From: Myxococcus stipitatus
GTDB lineage: Bacteria > Myxococcota > Myxococcia > Myxococcales > Myxococcaceae
Length of the DNA: 64,000 nt
Direction: 5' to 3'
NCBI RefSeq assembly: GCF_037414475.1
Contig: NZ_CP147913.1
Location: 1,674,001 to 1,738,000 of the forward strand
Both the position numbers and the translations under genes were made by a program. Below are positions 17,244-26,847 of the stretch, in pieces. The notes under the pieces are model-generated. The model was not told where the DNA came from. It made no database searches and saw nothing but the letters and a program-made list of their open reading frames with translations. Every line of letters begins with the position of its first letter. Position 1 is the stretch's first letter.

Positions 17244-18686
17244 TCAGCGGTGAGCCGTGAAGCGCCCTCTCGCCATGAACACGTTCTCGTCATCAATGAT
17301 GACCTGCGTGCCCGCACCCGTGCGCCAGACGTCGATGAGTTCCTCAACTCGCATGGGGGTGAGAGGCCAGACGTCGCCATGGGGAGGCTTCTCGACGAGC
17401 ACCCACTCGTGGACGCGCGCCTCCTCCGGCTGCGGGCCCCCCACGGCGTAGATGTCTCCACGGTCCGCCAGCACGGCGACAAGATTGCTGCTGAGCAGCG
17501 CCGAGCCCTCACGGTGCTGGGTGAGCAGGTCCACGCCCCGGGAGAGGCTCGCCAGTCGCTCGGGTGTCCTCGGACAATGAGGTGGAGAGGTCTGAGGGGA
17601 GATCAGAGTGCTCGTGAGCTTCCGCAGGTTCGGCTCGTTGCTGGTGAGGAGCACCACGCTGGTGGAGGCGATGACCCACCAGGGTGGGCTCCGGGTCCGG
17701 AGGACAGGCAGGAACCCCATGAGCGCCGCGGCGATGACCGAAACGCCATAGTGAAACCGCCAGGCCATCGCGAGGAAGCGGATGCCCAGCAGCGGGAGCA
17801 GGACGAGCATCCAAGCCCAATCGGGCCGCAGCCGTTCACGCCAGGTCCAGATGCCCAACGGGACGAACAGCAGCGTCAAGGTGCCGATGCGCGACACATG
17901 GGGCGACGCCAGCCGGAGCGAGAGATAGTCGAACCAGCCCCCCTCCATCCCCTGTCTGAGGCGGAAGGTGTAGTCCACGGTGGGGCCCATGAGCCAAGGA
18001 CGAAGCCCGTAGACCCATGCGAGCCACGCGAGCGACAGCGCCCCCACGAACGCCGCGAGCCGTCGCTCCCCGCGCAGGGCCAGCGCGAGGGTCAGCATGA
18101 CACCTCCGAAAACGAACTCCTCCTTGCAGGCGAACAGAAGGACCAGCGACACCAGGAGCAGTCCTTGGCGGCGCAGGTGGAAGGCCACTCCCGTCAGCAC
18201 CCAGGGCAGCATGGACCACGTCGTCGGGTGGACGGGGAACTTCATGGCCTCCACCACGCTGGGGCTCAGCAGCAGGAGCGCCGCGAGCAGCACCAAGGCA
18301 TCGCGGCTCAGCAGCCCCTTCAAGTGGAGCCAGAGCAAGGGAGCCACGGTGAGCAGCACGAAGAGCGCCTCGACGACCAACGCGGCCCACATGGGTGGGA
18401 TGACCTGGGCCAGAGGATGGGCCACCCAGAGGATGGGGTCGAAGTGGTCGTTGAAGATGAAGACCTGCCGCCCGCTGATCCACGGGTTCGGGTCCGCCAA
18501 TGACAAGCGCGCCGCCGCCTGGGAATAGATGCCCAGGTCGAAGTTCGGGAAACAGGCCCGCGCGGCTTGAAGCCAGACAGGGACGACGACGAGCACTCCC
18601 CAGATGAGGACGACGAGAAGCAGGGGCATGGCCCACGGCGCATGCCACACTCGTCCGGGACTGGAATCGCTGGAGGAAGGAACCAT
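17244..18686 (-). CDS. DUF2079 multi-pass membrane protein
   Basis: 480 residues with about 10-11 membrane helices. Near the N terminus are the signature features of DUF2079 proteins: NFDLGIYSQ, then FIFNDHFDPILWVAHPLAQV, followed by alternating long helices and a soluble C-terminal extracytoplasmic region (RVHEWVLVEKPPHGDVWPL). The fold resembles GT-C glycosyltransferases, so a role in lipid-linked sugar transfer is possible but unproven. ATG 18686 gives MVPSSSDSSPGR before the first helix; TTG 18713 would add nine residues. The gene is alone on its strand here. Confidence 0.75.
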   Translation of the reverse strand: MVPSSSDSSPGRVWHAPWAMPLLLVVLIWGVLVVVPVWLQAARACFPNFDLGIYSQAAARLSLADPNPWISGRQVFIFNDHFDPILWVAHPLAQVIPPMWAALVVEALFVLLTVAPLLWLHLKGLLSRDALVLLAALLLLSPSVVEAMKFPVHPTTWSMLPWVLTGVAFHLRRQGLLLVSLVLLFACKEEFVFGGVMLTLALALRGERRLAAFVGALSLAWLAWVYGLRPWLMGPTVDYTFRLRQGMEGGWFDYLSLRLASPHVSRIGTLTLLFVPLGIWTWRERLRPDWAWMLVLLPLLGIRFLAMAWRFHYGVSVIAAALMGFLPVLRTRSPPWWVIASTSVVLLTSNEPNLRKLTSTLISPQTSPPHCPRTPERLASLSRGVDLLTQHREGSALLSSNLVAVLADRGDIYAVGGPQPEEARVHEWVLVEKPPHGDVWPLTPMRVEELIDVWRTGAGTQVIIDDENVFMARGRFTAHR

Positions 18687-18951
18687 GGCGCCAATTCGAG
18701 GCGATGGCGGCAACGCTCACTGACTCGTGCCGCTCATTGCGCTCCTACGCTGTCAGGTCCCTCCGGTCGTGTCACGCCTTTGGAGATGAGGAACGGGGAG
18801 GAGCCCGGTCCCCGTGGGGCCCCCGAGCTGAGAGGACGGGAGGGAGCGCATGAGCGGCCACGACGCGACGGCTGGCGGCGGCCCCCATCTGTCGGCTGAA
18901 CCGGGGCCACGCCCAGGATTGGGTAGACACTCCGCCATGCCTCTTCCCCAT

Positions 18952-21249
18952 TCATTCCTCGAAGAGGCTGTAGAGCTCCTCCTCCTGAGCAAAGTGGAGC
19001 TTGAGGATTGCGTGCAAGCCATAGAGGACCCGGCGGAGATCTCGCAGGTCCTCCGCGCGGGGGCCCTCCGGGGGAAGCTGCGCGACCAGCCGGCCGAACA
19101 GACGCGTGAGCCGACGAATCTCGTGGTGTGTCTGGATGAGCGGCCCGGTCGGGTCCTCGTCCTTGAGCATCTTTCCGAGCAGCGGGTAGGCCGTCCGCTG
19201 CTCCTCGCGCTCATGCGGCAGCAGCTTCTTCTCGAGTATCTCACACAGGCGCGCAAGCTGGGCGCGTGCATCGCGCGGCTCCAGCGAGCCGAGCCGTGCC
19301 GCCAGTTCCGCGAGTTCGCCGATATGTGGGCGCAACGAGCGGTGGTCCGAGGCGAGCTGTTGCGCGAGGCCCCTCGCCTCCGGGGTCTTCGGCGCGATGA
19401 GCCCTCCGCCCCCCAGGGCGCGCAGCGCGTTCAGGATGACGAGGACATCGATGCCTTCCTGCAGAATCGCTCCCGCGACCGGGGTGATATCGCCCGCCGT
19501 GGCGAAGACCATCGCCACGAGGGAGAGCCCCATCCCGACGAAGACGCTTTCCAGCGCGACGCGCCGGGTGCGCTGCGCGATTCGCATCGCGAGAAGCAGC
19601 CCCTCGAGCCGGTCCGCGGTGAGCACGACGTCAGCGGCTTCGGAGGCCGCCGTTGCGCCGCGCGCACCCATCGCGACGCCAATGTCGGCGAGCGCCAGTG
19701 CGGGAGCGTCGTTGATGCCGTCGCCGACCATCGCCGTGATGCCCTCGGACCGGACGGCCTTGACGACCTCGACCTTCTCCTCTGGAGTCCGTTCGGCGAA
19801 CACACGGTCAATACCCAGGGCATCGCCGACGAGTTCGGCGACGTCGGGATGGTCGCCGGTCACCATGTGGATGCGGCGGATGCCCGCGGACCGGAGCAAC
19901 CGCAAGGCGCGGGGCGCTTCCGGTCGAATCGGGTCCTGCAGCAGAAGGACGCCAACGAGCGCCCCGTCGACGGAGACATAGACACTCGATGACCCCTCGA
20001 CCGCTGTTCGCATGTCGAGTGACCGCAGCTCCGGCGTGAGTGGCGTGCCCGGAGCCACGAAGGCGAGCTGGCCCACGGCCACGCGCCGGCCGTCGACGGT
20101 CCCCGCGATGCCCGTACCCATCTGTTCGCGCACGTCGACCGGGAAGTCGATTCCGACGTTCCGGCTGCGAGCCTCCGCGAGAATCGCGGGTGCGAAGGGG
20201 TGGACGGAGAGCTGCTCAACGGACGCGGCGTGGCGGACGACGTCGTCGGACGACATGCGCCCGAACGTTTCGACCGCGACGACCTGTGGCCGCGCCGCCG
20301 TGACGGTCCCCGTCTTGTCGAGGAGCAGCACCTTGGCGCGCGAGAGTATCTCGAGAGGGGCGCCGCCCTTGACGATGATGCCGTGCTTCGCCGCGCGTGA
20401 TACGCCGGCGATGATTGCCGCGGGCGCCGCCAGGATGAGCGGGCACGGGGTCGCGACCACGAGCACCGCGAGCGCGCGGGTCGGACTGCCGCTCACCAGC
20501 CACGCGAAGGTAGACAAGGCGAGCGTGAGCACGAGGAACCCGAGGGCATAGCGGTCCGCGAGCCGGACGAAAGGCGCCTTCGACTCCTCGGCGGCCTTGA
20601 CCAGGCGGATGATGCCCGCATACGTGCTCTCGGCCGCCGAGGCGGTGACGCGCAGCTCGAACGGGCCGCCTGCATTCGTGCCGCCGCTGCGGACGGGCGT
20701 ACCCGAGTCGAGGTGCACGGGCTTCGATTCACCCGTGAGCGCGGATTCGTCGAGCATGGCACTGGCGCTGCTGACGATGCCATCCGCCGGAACAACCTCG
20801 CCGGGCTTGATGACGAGGACGTCACCGAGTGCGACCTCGGCGATGTCCACGTCCAGGATGTCAGCGCCGGCGCGCCGGTGCGCGACACGCGGAGCCCGGT
20901 TGAGGAGAACAGAGAGCTCACGGCGAGCCCGCGCGACCGCGAAGCGCTCGAGGGCCGCGCCTCCCGTGAGCATGACGGCGATGATGGCACCCGCGAGGTA
21001 CTCGCCGAGGGCCAACGCGCCCACCATGGCCAGGACCGCGATGAGGTCGACGCCCGTCTCCCGTTTCAGGAGCCCCCTGATGACGGTGACGAGCGTGGGA
21101 AGCAGGACGACCCCGGTGGAAGCAGCCCACGCCCAACGAGCCGCGCCGCGGGCGTGTGCGACGTAAAGGATGCCGCCAGCCACCAGGCCCGAGAGGGCGA
21201 GGACGAGCAGCGCCATCTGCCACCGTGCTCGGGCTTCCTTGCTCACCAC
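18952..21249 (-). CDS. P1B-5-type metal-transporting ATPase with C-terminal hemerythrin domain
   Basis: About 765 residues. P-type ATPase hallmarks are complete: TGES (172-175, actuator), TPCP (267-270) in the transport helix, DKTGT (311-315, phosphorylated Asp), HP (350-351), and GDGINDAP (509-516). The transport motif is TPCP, not the CPC of copper pumps. After the last helices comes a hemerythrin/HHE domain (about 633-765) with SDHRSL, LPHEREEQ, THHEIRR and LKLHFAQEEE as likely iron ligands. TPC(P) plus a terminal hemerythrin-like domain defines the P1B-5 group, whose characterised member Nia exports nickel and iron(II). No N-terminal metal-binding domain is present. Start: GTG 21249/21246; upstream open frame is low-complexity and probably untranslated. 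Confidence 0.85.
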   Translation of the reverse strand: MVSKEARARWQMALLVLALSGLVAGGILYVAHARGAARWAWAASTGVVLLPTLVTVIRGLLKRETGVDLIAVLAMVGALALGEYLAGAIIAVMLTGGAALERFAVARARRELSVLLNRAPRVAHRRAGADILDVDIAEVALGDVLVIKPGEVVPADGIVSSASAMLDESALTGESKPVHLDSGTPVRSGGTNAGGPFELRVTASAAESTYAGIIRLVKAAEESKAPFVRLADRYALGFLVLTLALSTFAWLVSGSPTRALAVLVVATPCPLILAAPAAIIAGVSRAAKHGIIVKGGAPLEILSRAKVLLLDKTGTVTAARPQVVAVETFGRMSSDDVVRHAASVEQLSVHPFAPAILAEARSRNVGIDFPVDVREQMGTGIAGTVDGRRVAVGQLAFVAPGTPLTPELRSLDMRTAVEGSSSVYVSVDGALVGVLLLQDPIRPEAPRALRLLRSAGIRRIHMVTGDHPDVAELVGDALGIDRVFAERTPEEKVEVVKAVRSEGITAMVGDGINDAPALALADIGVAMGARGATAASEAADVVLTADRLEGLLLAMRIAQRTRRVALESVFVGMGLSLVAMVFATAGDITPVAGAILQEGIDVLVILNALRALGGGGLIAPKTPEARGLAQQLASDHRSLRPHIGELAELAARLGSLEPRDARAQLARLCEILEKKLLPHEREEQRTAYPLLGKMLKDEDPTGPLIQTHHEIRRLTRLFGRLVAQLPPEGPRAEDLRDLRRVLYGLHAILKLHFAQEEELYSLFEE

Positions 21250-21711
21250 GTCACCACCAGCGCCTGTCCCGCGCGGCTCCGCTCGTGCGGTCCCCGGCGT
21301 GCTCGATGACCAAGGCGCGCCCCTTGAGCTGGAAGATCCACGCCCCCATCCTTTCTTGCCCAAACCGGGCAAGCAGGTCCCCTGGCAAGGTGTAGCCATG
21401 GATGGGCATCCGCAAAGGCCCTTGCGGCCCCTGGAGCGAGCAGGGCTCAGGCTGCCCGGCGTCCCGCGCCCCCTGCCCCCCCCCGGCTGGAGTCCCGCAG
21501 CCAGCCCTTGCATGGAGCGCGGCGGGGGACCGGCTGGCGCCTCGACCGCTTGCGCGAGGACGCCGGCTGGCGCGTCTTCAGTGGGCACACCCTCGCTGGC
21601 CGCCGTGCCGTGTCGGAATCCCCGGCGCGTTGATGAGCGAATGTCCGGGCCGGACACGTCGACGCTCGCCTCGAGCCACGGCCCGAGGCGAGCATCTCCC
21701 GTCGAGGACCT
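21250..21711. other. Gap with a possible gene remnant only
   Basis: About 460 bases lie between the ATPase start and the GH88 stop. The + strand around 21535-21635 reads WRLDRLREDAGWRVFSGHT, then LAGRRAVSESPAR and a stop; it looks like the end of a small protein, but no start or family can be given. The promoter of the ATPase should lie here. Confidence 0.3.
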
Positions 21712-24030
21712 TCATCGCGTGATGCGTGAGCGTCTGCGCTGCCGCGCCAACCCCAGCACCACGCCGCAGAGGGCCAACACCCCCGAGCCGGGGACCGCGG
21801 AACAGCCCCCCTCCGCTGGCAGTGAGCTCCCGGGAGGAAGTCCCCCCTCGAGGGCTTCCTCATCCGGGGCGGACACGATGGATGTCCCTCGCCTCACGAC
21901 GTGGTTCGTCACAACGTACGTGTCATTGCCCGTGGAGCCATTGAGCGACACCTTCCCCATGTCATCCGTGAGCGGTGCGTTCGAACGGAAGGCGGAGTTG
22001 CTGGCGATCTGGATCTCCGCCCGACCCGGGGGACGCACCCACACGCTGTACCGCTTGGTGTCGAGGTTCGTCACCATGCGCACGTGGTACGTCGTGTTGG
22101 CCGCATAGGGCACCGTGGTGAGGGCGGCATAGCCTCCCCCATCGCGCACGTCGAAGCGGCCGTCCGTGCTCAAGCGAATGAGCATGGCGGAGCTGGAGAA
22201 CGATGTGATGGTGGTGGACGTGTCGGCATAGCCGATGACGCCATCCATCGGGCTGAGGGCGGGCGTCACGTCGAACTCGGTCGTCACCGTGCCGGTGTTG
22301 TTGGTCCCCAGGAGATGCACGGCCGCCGAGAAGTCGACCCGCGAAGGCCAGACCGTGGACGGAGGCGGGGTGCCCGACACCGTGTGCTGCGTCACGATGT
22401 ACGCGTCGTTCGCGGTGGTGCTGTTGAGCACCACCTTGCCAAGGTCATCCACGGGAGGCGCGTCCGAGCGGAAGGCGTAGTTGTTCGCGAGCTGAATCTC
22501 GGAGCCGCCCGGCGGGCGAACCCACACGCTGTAGCGTTTGGCCTTGAGGTCCGTCACCATGCGCACGTGGTACGTCGTGTCGGGTGCGTAGGGCACCGCG
22601 GTGAGCGCGGCGTAGACTCCTCCATTGCGCACATCGAAGCGGCCGTCCGTGTTCATTCGGATGCTCATGGCCAGGCTCGAGAAGGACGTGACGGTGGTGG
22701 ACGTGTCGGCGTAGCCGATGACCCCGTCGATGGGGTAGCGCCGCGGCGTCACGTCGAACTCCACCGTGACGACGCCCGCGTTGTTGCTCCCGAGGTCATG
22801 CCCCCCCGCGGAGAAGGCCGTCCGCGCCCCCCAGCCCGACTGGAGGTGGGTCTGCTGCACGAAGCGATGAAGGGCCTCGACGAAGTAGTAGTCCCCATAG
22901 ATGAGGCCCACGTCGATCTCCTTGCCCGCCGGCAGGTTTCCCACGGCGTGCTGGAGGACGCTGGCCTTGCTCGTTCCACTGGCGAGGTAGGGCGCGGCGC
23001 TGAGCGCATCGAGCATGCCGAGGGCCGCGTCACGGTAGCGTTGCTGGGTGGCCAGGTCCGAGACATAGCCGCTCAACTCCAACAGCGCCGAGGCGGCGAC
23101 AGCGGCCGCGGAGGTGTCCTTGAGCTGCTGATTCGCCGGAGCATTGAAGTCCCAGATGGGAACCATGTCCGCGGGCAGGTGGTTCAGGTACCAGTCAGTG
23201 GTCTTCTGGGCCGCGGCCAGCATGCGCGGGTCGCGTGTGTAGCGGTACACCATGGTGTAGCCATACATGAGCCACGTCTGCCCGCGCGCCCAGGTGGAGG
23301 AGTTCGAGGCCCCCTGGAACGTGCCGCGCAGGCGCATGGCGCCCGTGGTCGGGTCGAAGTCCGCCATGTGGAAGGAGCTGCCGTCCGAGCGAACGAGCAC
23401 ATTGAGCGTCTTGATGGCGTGGTTGACGGCCATGTCCCGCCAGGTGGACGAGCCCCCGTGCGCGGCGCCCCAGAGCAGCAGCTCGATGTCCATCATCGTG
23501 TCCACGAAGAGCGGCGCGAGCCACGTGGGCCGGTTCCAATCACAGCACACGACGTAGCCCAGCTTCGCGTTGTAGCGTTTGGCCAACGAAGCGGCGCCCG
23601 TGAGCAGCACCTGCCGCTGGGCCTCGGAACCCGTGAAACGGTACGCGTTGCCAAAGCTGGTGATGAGCTTGAAGCCCGTGTCGTGCGTCGTCGAGTTGGT
23701 CTGCTGGACCTTCAGCGGGTCCGTCCGGGCGGCCGCCAGGGACTTGAAGGTGGCGATGCCCGAGTCCTCGAAGAGGTACCAGAGTTCACCGGGGAAGAAA
23801 CCCTGCGTCCATTCAATCGGCGCCGCGGCGTCGATGGTGGTCCACCCGCCGTTCGTGGTGCTCTGAGGATAGCGCCCCGCCGGCACCAGCGCGTCCGTCT
23901 TCGTCGCCTGCTGCTGGGCGAATCGCAGGACGCGATTCGCCGTCGCCTCGTCCATGGCCTGGCTTGCGCCCGCCAGAAGCAGGCAACCAAGTCCTAAGAG
24001 AAGTGTCCAAGTTCTCGCACGAAGAATCAT
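21712..24030 (-). CDS. GH88-like unsaturated glycuronyl hydrolase with MYXO-CTERM-like tail
   Basis: 772 residues. A signal peptide (TWTLLLGLGCLLLAGASQAM) precedes an (alpha/alpha)6 catalytic domain (about 30-400). The domain has TQGFFPGELW, THDTGFKL (H116, D117) and FVDTMMDIELLLWGA, where D177 matches the catalytic Asp of unsaturated glucuronyl hydrolases. Two near-identical beta-rich modules of about 165 residues follow (FDVTPxxxPxDGVIGYADTS, then YHVRMVTxLxxKRYSVWVRP), probably carbohydrate-binding or spacer. A MYXO-CTERM-like tail ends the protein (GCSAVPGSGVLALCGVVLGL plus RQRRR). It would release unsaturated uronic residues made by polysaccharide lyases, acting at the cell surface. A GGGGGG stretch upstream of ATG 24030 serves as ribosome site. 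Confidence 0.82.
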   Translation of the reverse strand: MILRARTWTLLLGLGCLLLAGASQAMDEATANRVLRFAQQQATKTDALVPAGRYPQSTTNGGWTTIDAAAPIEWTQGFFPGELWYLFEDSGIATFKSLAAARTDPLKVQQTNSTTHDTGFKLITSFGNAYRFTGSEAQRQVLLTGAASLAKRYNAKLGYVVCCDWNRPTWLAPLFVDTMMDIELLLWGAAHGGSSTWRDMAVNHAIKTLNVLVRSDGSSFHMADFDPTTGAMRLRGTFQGASNSSTWARGQTWLMYGYTMVYRYTRDPRMLAAAQKTTDWYLNHLPADMVPIWDFNAPANQQLKDTSAAAVAASALLELSGYVSDLATQQRYRDAALGMLDALSAAPYLASGTSKASVLQHAVGNLPAGKEIDVGLIYGDYYFVEALHRFVQQTHLQSGWGARTAFSAGGHDLGSNNAGVVTVEFDVTPRRYPIDGVIGYADTSTTVTSFSSLAMSIRMNTDGRFDVRNGGVYAALTAVPYAPDTTYHVRMVTDLKAKRYSVWVRPPGGSEIQLANNYAFRSDAPPVDDLGKVVLNSTTANDAYIVTQHTVSGTPPPSTVWPSRVDFSAAVHLLGTNNTGTVTTEFDVTPALSPMDGVIGYADTSTTITSFSSSAMLIRLSTDGRFDVRDGGGYAALTTVPYAANTTYHVRMVTNLDTKRYSVWVRPPGRAEIQIASNSAFRSNAPLTDDMGKVSLNGSTGNDTYVVTNHVVRRGTSIVSAPDEEALEGGLPPGSSLPAEGGCSAVPGSGVLALCGVVLGLARQRRRSRITR

Positions 24031-24327
24031 CTGCCCCCCTCCTCTCGAACAAGAAGAGTGATTTCGATTCGAGCTGTGGACACCTCGTCTACGAGTGGCA
24101 TTGCATATCCGGTTGCGTACGCAAGGGGGGGCGCGGCCTCCGGCGTGAGCCCCGCAGGGCGGGAGTGGTCAGGCCCCGCGCATGACGCATCCACCGTCAC
24201 TGGGGACACAGAGGGGCTGAGCGTCTGCGCATGGGCCCCACACGCTCAATGACAGCAGCCAAGGGAAACACAACGTAAGCAGGTCTTTCATGTTTACGCG
24301 CCCTTGAAATAAGGTGGGGTGACCCAG

Positions 24328-25713
24328 ATGACCGACGACACCCTCAGCGCCGAGCACGCGCCCTCCGCAGAAGGAGGAACCAGAGCGGCGGCGCTTGTCC
24401 TGGCATTCACGCGTCACACGTTCATCGAGGATGAGCGGCAGGGGCTCGCGAACGGCGCCACGCTTCTGGGACGTGGCGCCCCTCTCTTCTCCCGGGTCGC
24501 CCTGGACGACGCCCGGCTCTCCCGCGCGCATGCTCGCATCGAACAGGCTGGGGGGACCTGGTTCGTCGAAGACCTGGGAAGCCACAATGGCACCCGTCTC
24601 AATGGACGACAGCTCACGGGACGCGCCCCCCTCGCGTGGGGGGATGTCCTTCGAATGGGAGACACACTGTTTGTCTTCGCCGAGGCCTCCACGGCCCCGA
24701 TGGATGGACAATATCGGGACGGACTCGTGGGCAAGAGCGCGGCGCTGACGCGGCTTCACCGGGACCTCGAGCGGGCGGCGCGCCATGAGCAATCCGTGCT
24801 CATCGTGGGCGAAACCGGGACGGGCAAGGAGGTCGTGGCGCGCGCGCTCCATGAATTGAGCAGCCGCGAGGGGCCCTTCATCGCGCTCAACTGCGGAGGC
24901 GTCGCGGAGAGCGTGCTGGACAGCGAGCTGTTCGGGCATGTGCGTGGCGCGTTCACGGGCGCGGCGACCTCCCGGGACGGTCTTCTGCGCGAGGCACATG
25001 GGGGCACGCTGTTCCTGGATGAGTTGGGGGAGATGCCGCCCATGCTCCAGGTCAAGCTGCTCCGCGTGCTGGAGACGCGGCGGGTCCGCGCCCTGGGAGG
25101 CACACAGGAAGTCCCCATCGACGTACGGGTGCTCGCGGCCACCCACCGGGACCTCGTCTCCCTGGTGAACGCGTCCGCCTTCCGCGCGGACCTCTACGCG
25201 AGGCTCGTCCAGTGGCGTCTCCTGATGCCCTCCCTGCGAGAGCGCCGCGAGGACATCGCGCCGCTCGCGCTCCACCTGCTCGGCCGCATGAAGGCTGAAT
25301 CCCGGCCCGTCGACGCGGGCTTCGCCGAGGCGCTGCTCCTTCATGACTGGCCGCTCAATGTGCGGGGCCTGCTCAACGTGCTCTCCATCGCGGTCATCGC
25401 ATCGGATGGTGGACCGCTGAAGATGGGGATGCAGGTGGAGCACGAGCTGAAGGCGGAGCAGCGGATGCTCGGGGCCAGGACTCACGAGCCGCCGTCAGCG
25501 GAGGCGAAGTCCTCCCTGCCTCCTACGCCACGACTGGCCCGCGCCGTCGAGCCCGGCCCCCAGGAGTTGGAGACCCTCCTGCGCGTGCATCAAGGCAAGG
25601 TCGCGGAAGTCGCCCGGCACCTCGGGTGCTCGCGACAACAGGTGTATCGGTGGGTCGAGGACTTCGAACTCGCGCTGGACCACTACCGCGCATCCCCGCC
25701 GCGCCCCGGTTGA
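24328..25713 (+). CDS. FHA-domain sigma54 enhancer-binding activator
   Basis: 461 residues. An N-terminal FHA domain (about 45-105: LLGRGAPLFSRVAL, LSRAHARIEQAGG, VEDLGSHNGTRLNG) should bind phosphothreonine peptides. A complete AAA+ sigma54-interaction domain follows: Walker A GETGTGKE, the GAFTGA loop that contacts sigma54, Walker B GGTLFLDELGE, and a normal C-terminal lid. A Fis-type helix-turn-helix ends the protein (VARHLGCSRQQVYRWVED). FHA-linked activators in myxobacteria usually respond to Ser/Thr kinases, and one is coded 1.1 kb downstream on the same strand. ATG 24328 has AAGGTGGGG upstream. The divergent gene is the GH88 hydrolase; I could not find a -24/-12 element between them. 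Confidence 0.9.
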   Translation: MTDDTLSAEHAPSAEGGTRAAALVLAFTRHTFIEDERQGLANGATLLGRGAPLFSRVALDDARLSRAHARIEQAGGTWFVEDLGSHNGTRLNGRQLTGRAPLAWGDVLRMGDTLFVFAEASTAPMDGQYRDGLVGKSAALTRLHRDLERAARHEQSVLIVGETGTGKEVVARALHELSSREGPFIALNCGGVAESVLDSELFGHVRGAFTGAATSRDGLLREAHGGTLFLDELGEMPPMLQVKLLRVLETRRVRALGGTQEVPIDVRVLAATHRDLVSLVNASAFRADLYARLVQWRLLMPSLRERREDIAPLALHLLGRMKAESRPVDAGFAEALLLHDWPLNVRGLLNVLSIAVIASDGGPLKMGMQVEHELKAEQRMLGARTHEPPSAEAKSSLPPTPRLARAVEPGPQELETLLRVHQGKVAEVARHLGCSRQQVYRWVEDFELALDHYRASPPRPG

Positions 25714-25731
25714 GACTTCCCAGAGGGTCCC

Positions 25732-26847
25732 ATGCGTTCTCTGCTTCCCCTGTCGATGATGGCCGTGATGGCGACGCTGAGCGGCAAGGCCTGCACTCCG
25801 CCCACGGCCTCCGAGCCTCGGAGCGAGGACACCGTCGCGGCCGAGCTCCTTCAGCCGGACCACGTCAACCCTCAGGCGCCCAGCCCCACCGGCTGGACCG
25901 GCATCGATGGCGGCAGCGTCTTCTTCCGCGCCCGATTCAATGGAGGACTCGGCATCTGGACGGGAAGCGATGGGAGGCCCTATCGAATCTCCGAGAGCCC
26001 TCCCGTGGACCCGTGCCTGCCCACGGTCCTTCAAGACGCGGGAGTCCAACTCAAGCTCTACACCGTGATGGATGTCGCCCTGAGCCGCAACGTCTGCGCG
26101 GGCAAAGGCTATCGCACGCAGAACCCCGCGGAATGCTCCCCGGCCGCGAGCGACTTCTATCAAGGGAAGGCCGTCATCATCCCCGGCTGCTGGCTGCCGG
26201 ATGGAAGCTTCAACGATGGAGGCGGCGCGGCGCCTTGTTTCACGGCGAGCTGCACGACGGGCGCGGTCGGCGTCTGCGCACACTGGGGATACATCCCGGA
26301 CCAGGAATGGCCTGGTGGCCCCCCACTCGCGCGGCTGTTCCAGGCGTGTGTGCGGGCCGCGCGCGCTGACTACAACGGCGACGGGGAGTCCTTCACCTGC
26401 CAGGGGACGTACGTCGACTTCGTTGACGGCCATGGCATCCAGACCCAGGACACCTTCGACGGTGGAACACTTCCGCCGCTGCTCTTCGAGTCCGCCTGGA
26501 ACGAGAAAGGCGCCCTGCCCTTCGGAGTGCTGCCGGCGGGGGGCAGTTGTCTCAGGCCGCGCTACTTCCCCTCCCCGCTCTCGCGAATCCACGGGGCACC
26601 AGAAACGTGGCTGACGGCGAGCTACGACTGCCAGCAGCCCGGTGCCGCGGGGACCCCCTTGAGGAACTACTTCGATGGGGGCGTGCCGTTCCTGCTGCTG
26701 ACCCAGACCTGGAAGAACGAGTACTGCGTCACGGATGATGGGACGGGGAGCGGGCTGCGCACCCATTGCCCCGCGTGCGATGCAGAGCCCCTCGGGCCCA
26801 GGACCTGTGGGGGTGGGAACTGCTCGCCGCCTTCGACGATGCCTTGA
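25732..26847 (+). CDS. ADYC-like secreted lipoprotein, hypothetical
   Basis: 371 residues. A signal peptide (MRSLLPLSMMAVMATLSGKA) ends at a probable lipid-modified Cys (GKAC). The body is Cys-rich and contains FQACVRAARADYNGDGESFT, which resembles the ADYC motif of a myxobacterial secreted family except that Asn replaces the motif Cys. Repeated Trp/Gly segments (GGSVFFRARFNGGLGIWTGS) are typical of that family. It lies 18 bases after the sigma54 activator and its 3' end overlaps the kinase gene, so the three genes look co-transcribed. No enzymatic motif; function unknown. Confidence 0.65.
   Translation: MRSLLPLSMMAVMATLSGKACTPPTASEPRSEDTVAAELLQPDHVNPQAPSPTGWTGIDGGSVFFRARFNGGLGIWTGSDGRPYRISESPPVDPCLPTVLQDAGVQLKLYTVMDVALSRNVCAGKGYRTQNPAECSPAASDFYQGKAVIIPGCWLPDGSFNDGGGAAPCFTASCTTGAVGVCAHWGYIPDQEWPGGPPLARLFQACVRAARADYNGDGESFTCQGTYVDFVDGHGIQTQDTFDGGTLPPLLFESAWNEKGALPFGVLPAGGSCLRPRYFPSPLSRIHGAPETWLTASYDCQQPGAAGTPLRNYFDGGVPFLLLTQTWKNEYCVTDDGTGSGLRTHCPACDAEPLGPRTCGGGNCSPPSTMP

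Noticed and set aside
21250..21657. N-terminal extension of the P1B ATPase frame to 21657
   Set aside because: The extra 136 residues are Gly/Ser/Arg-rich without a metal-binding domain, and a GTG pair at 21249/21246 starts just before the first helix.
24100..24125. TGGCATTGCAT resembling a sigma54 -24/-12 promoter before the FHA activator
   Set aside because: The spacing between the GG and GC elements is wrong for sigma54.
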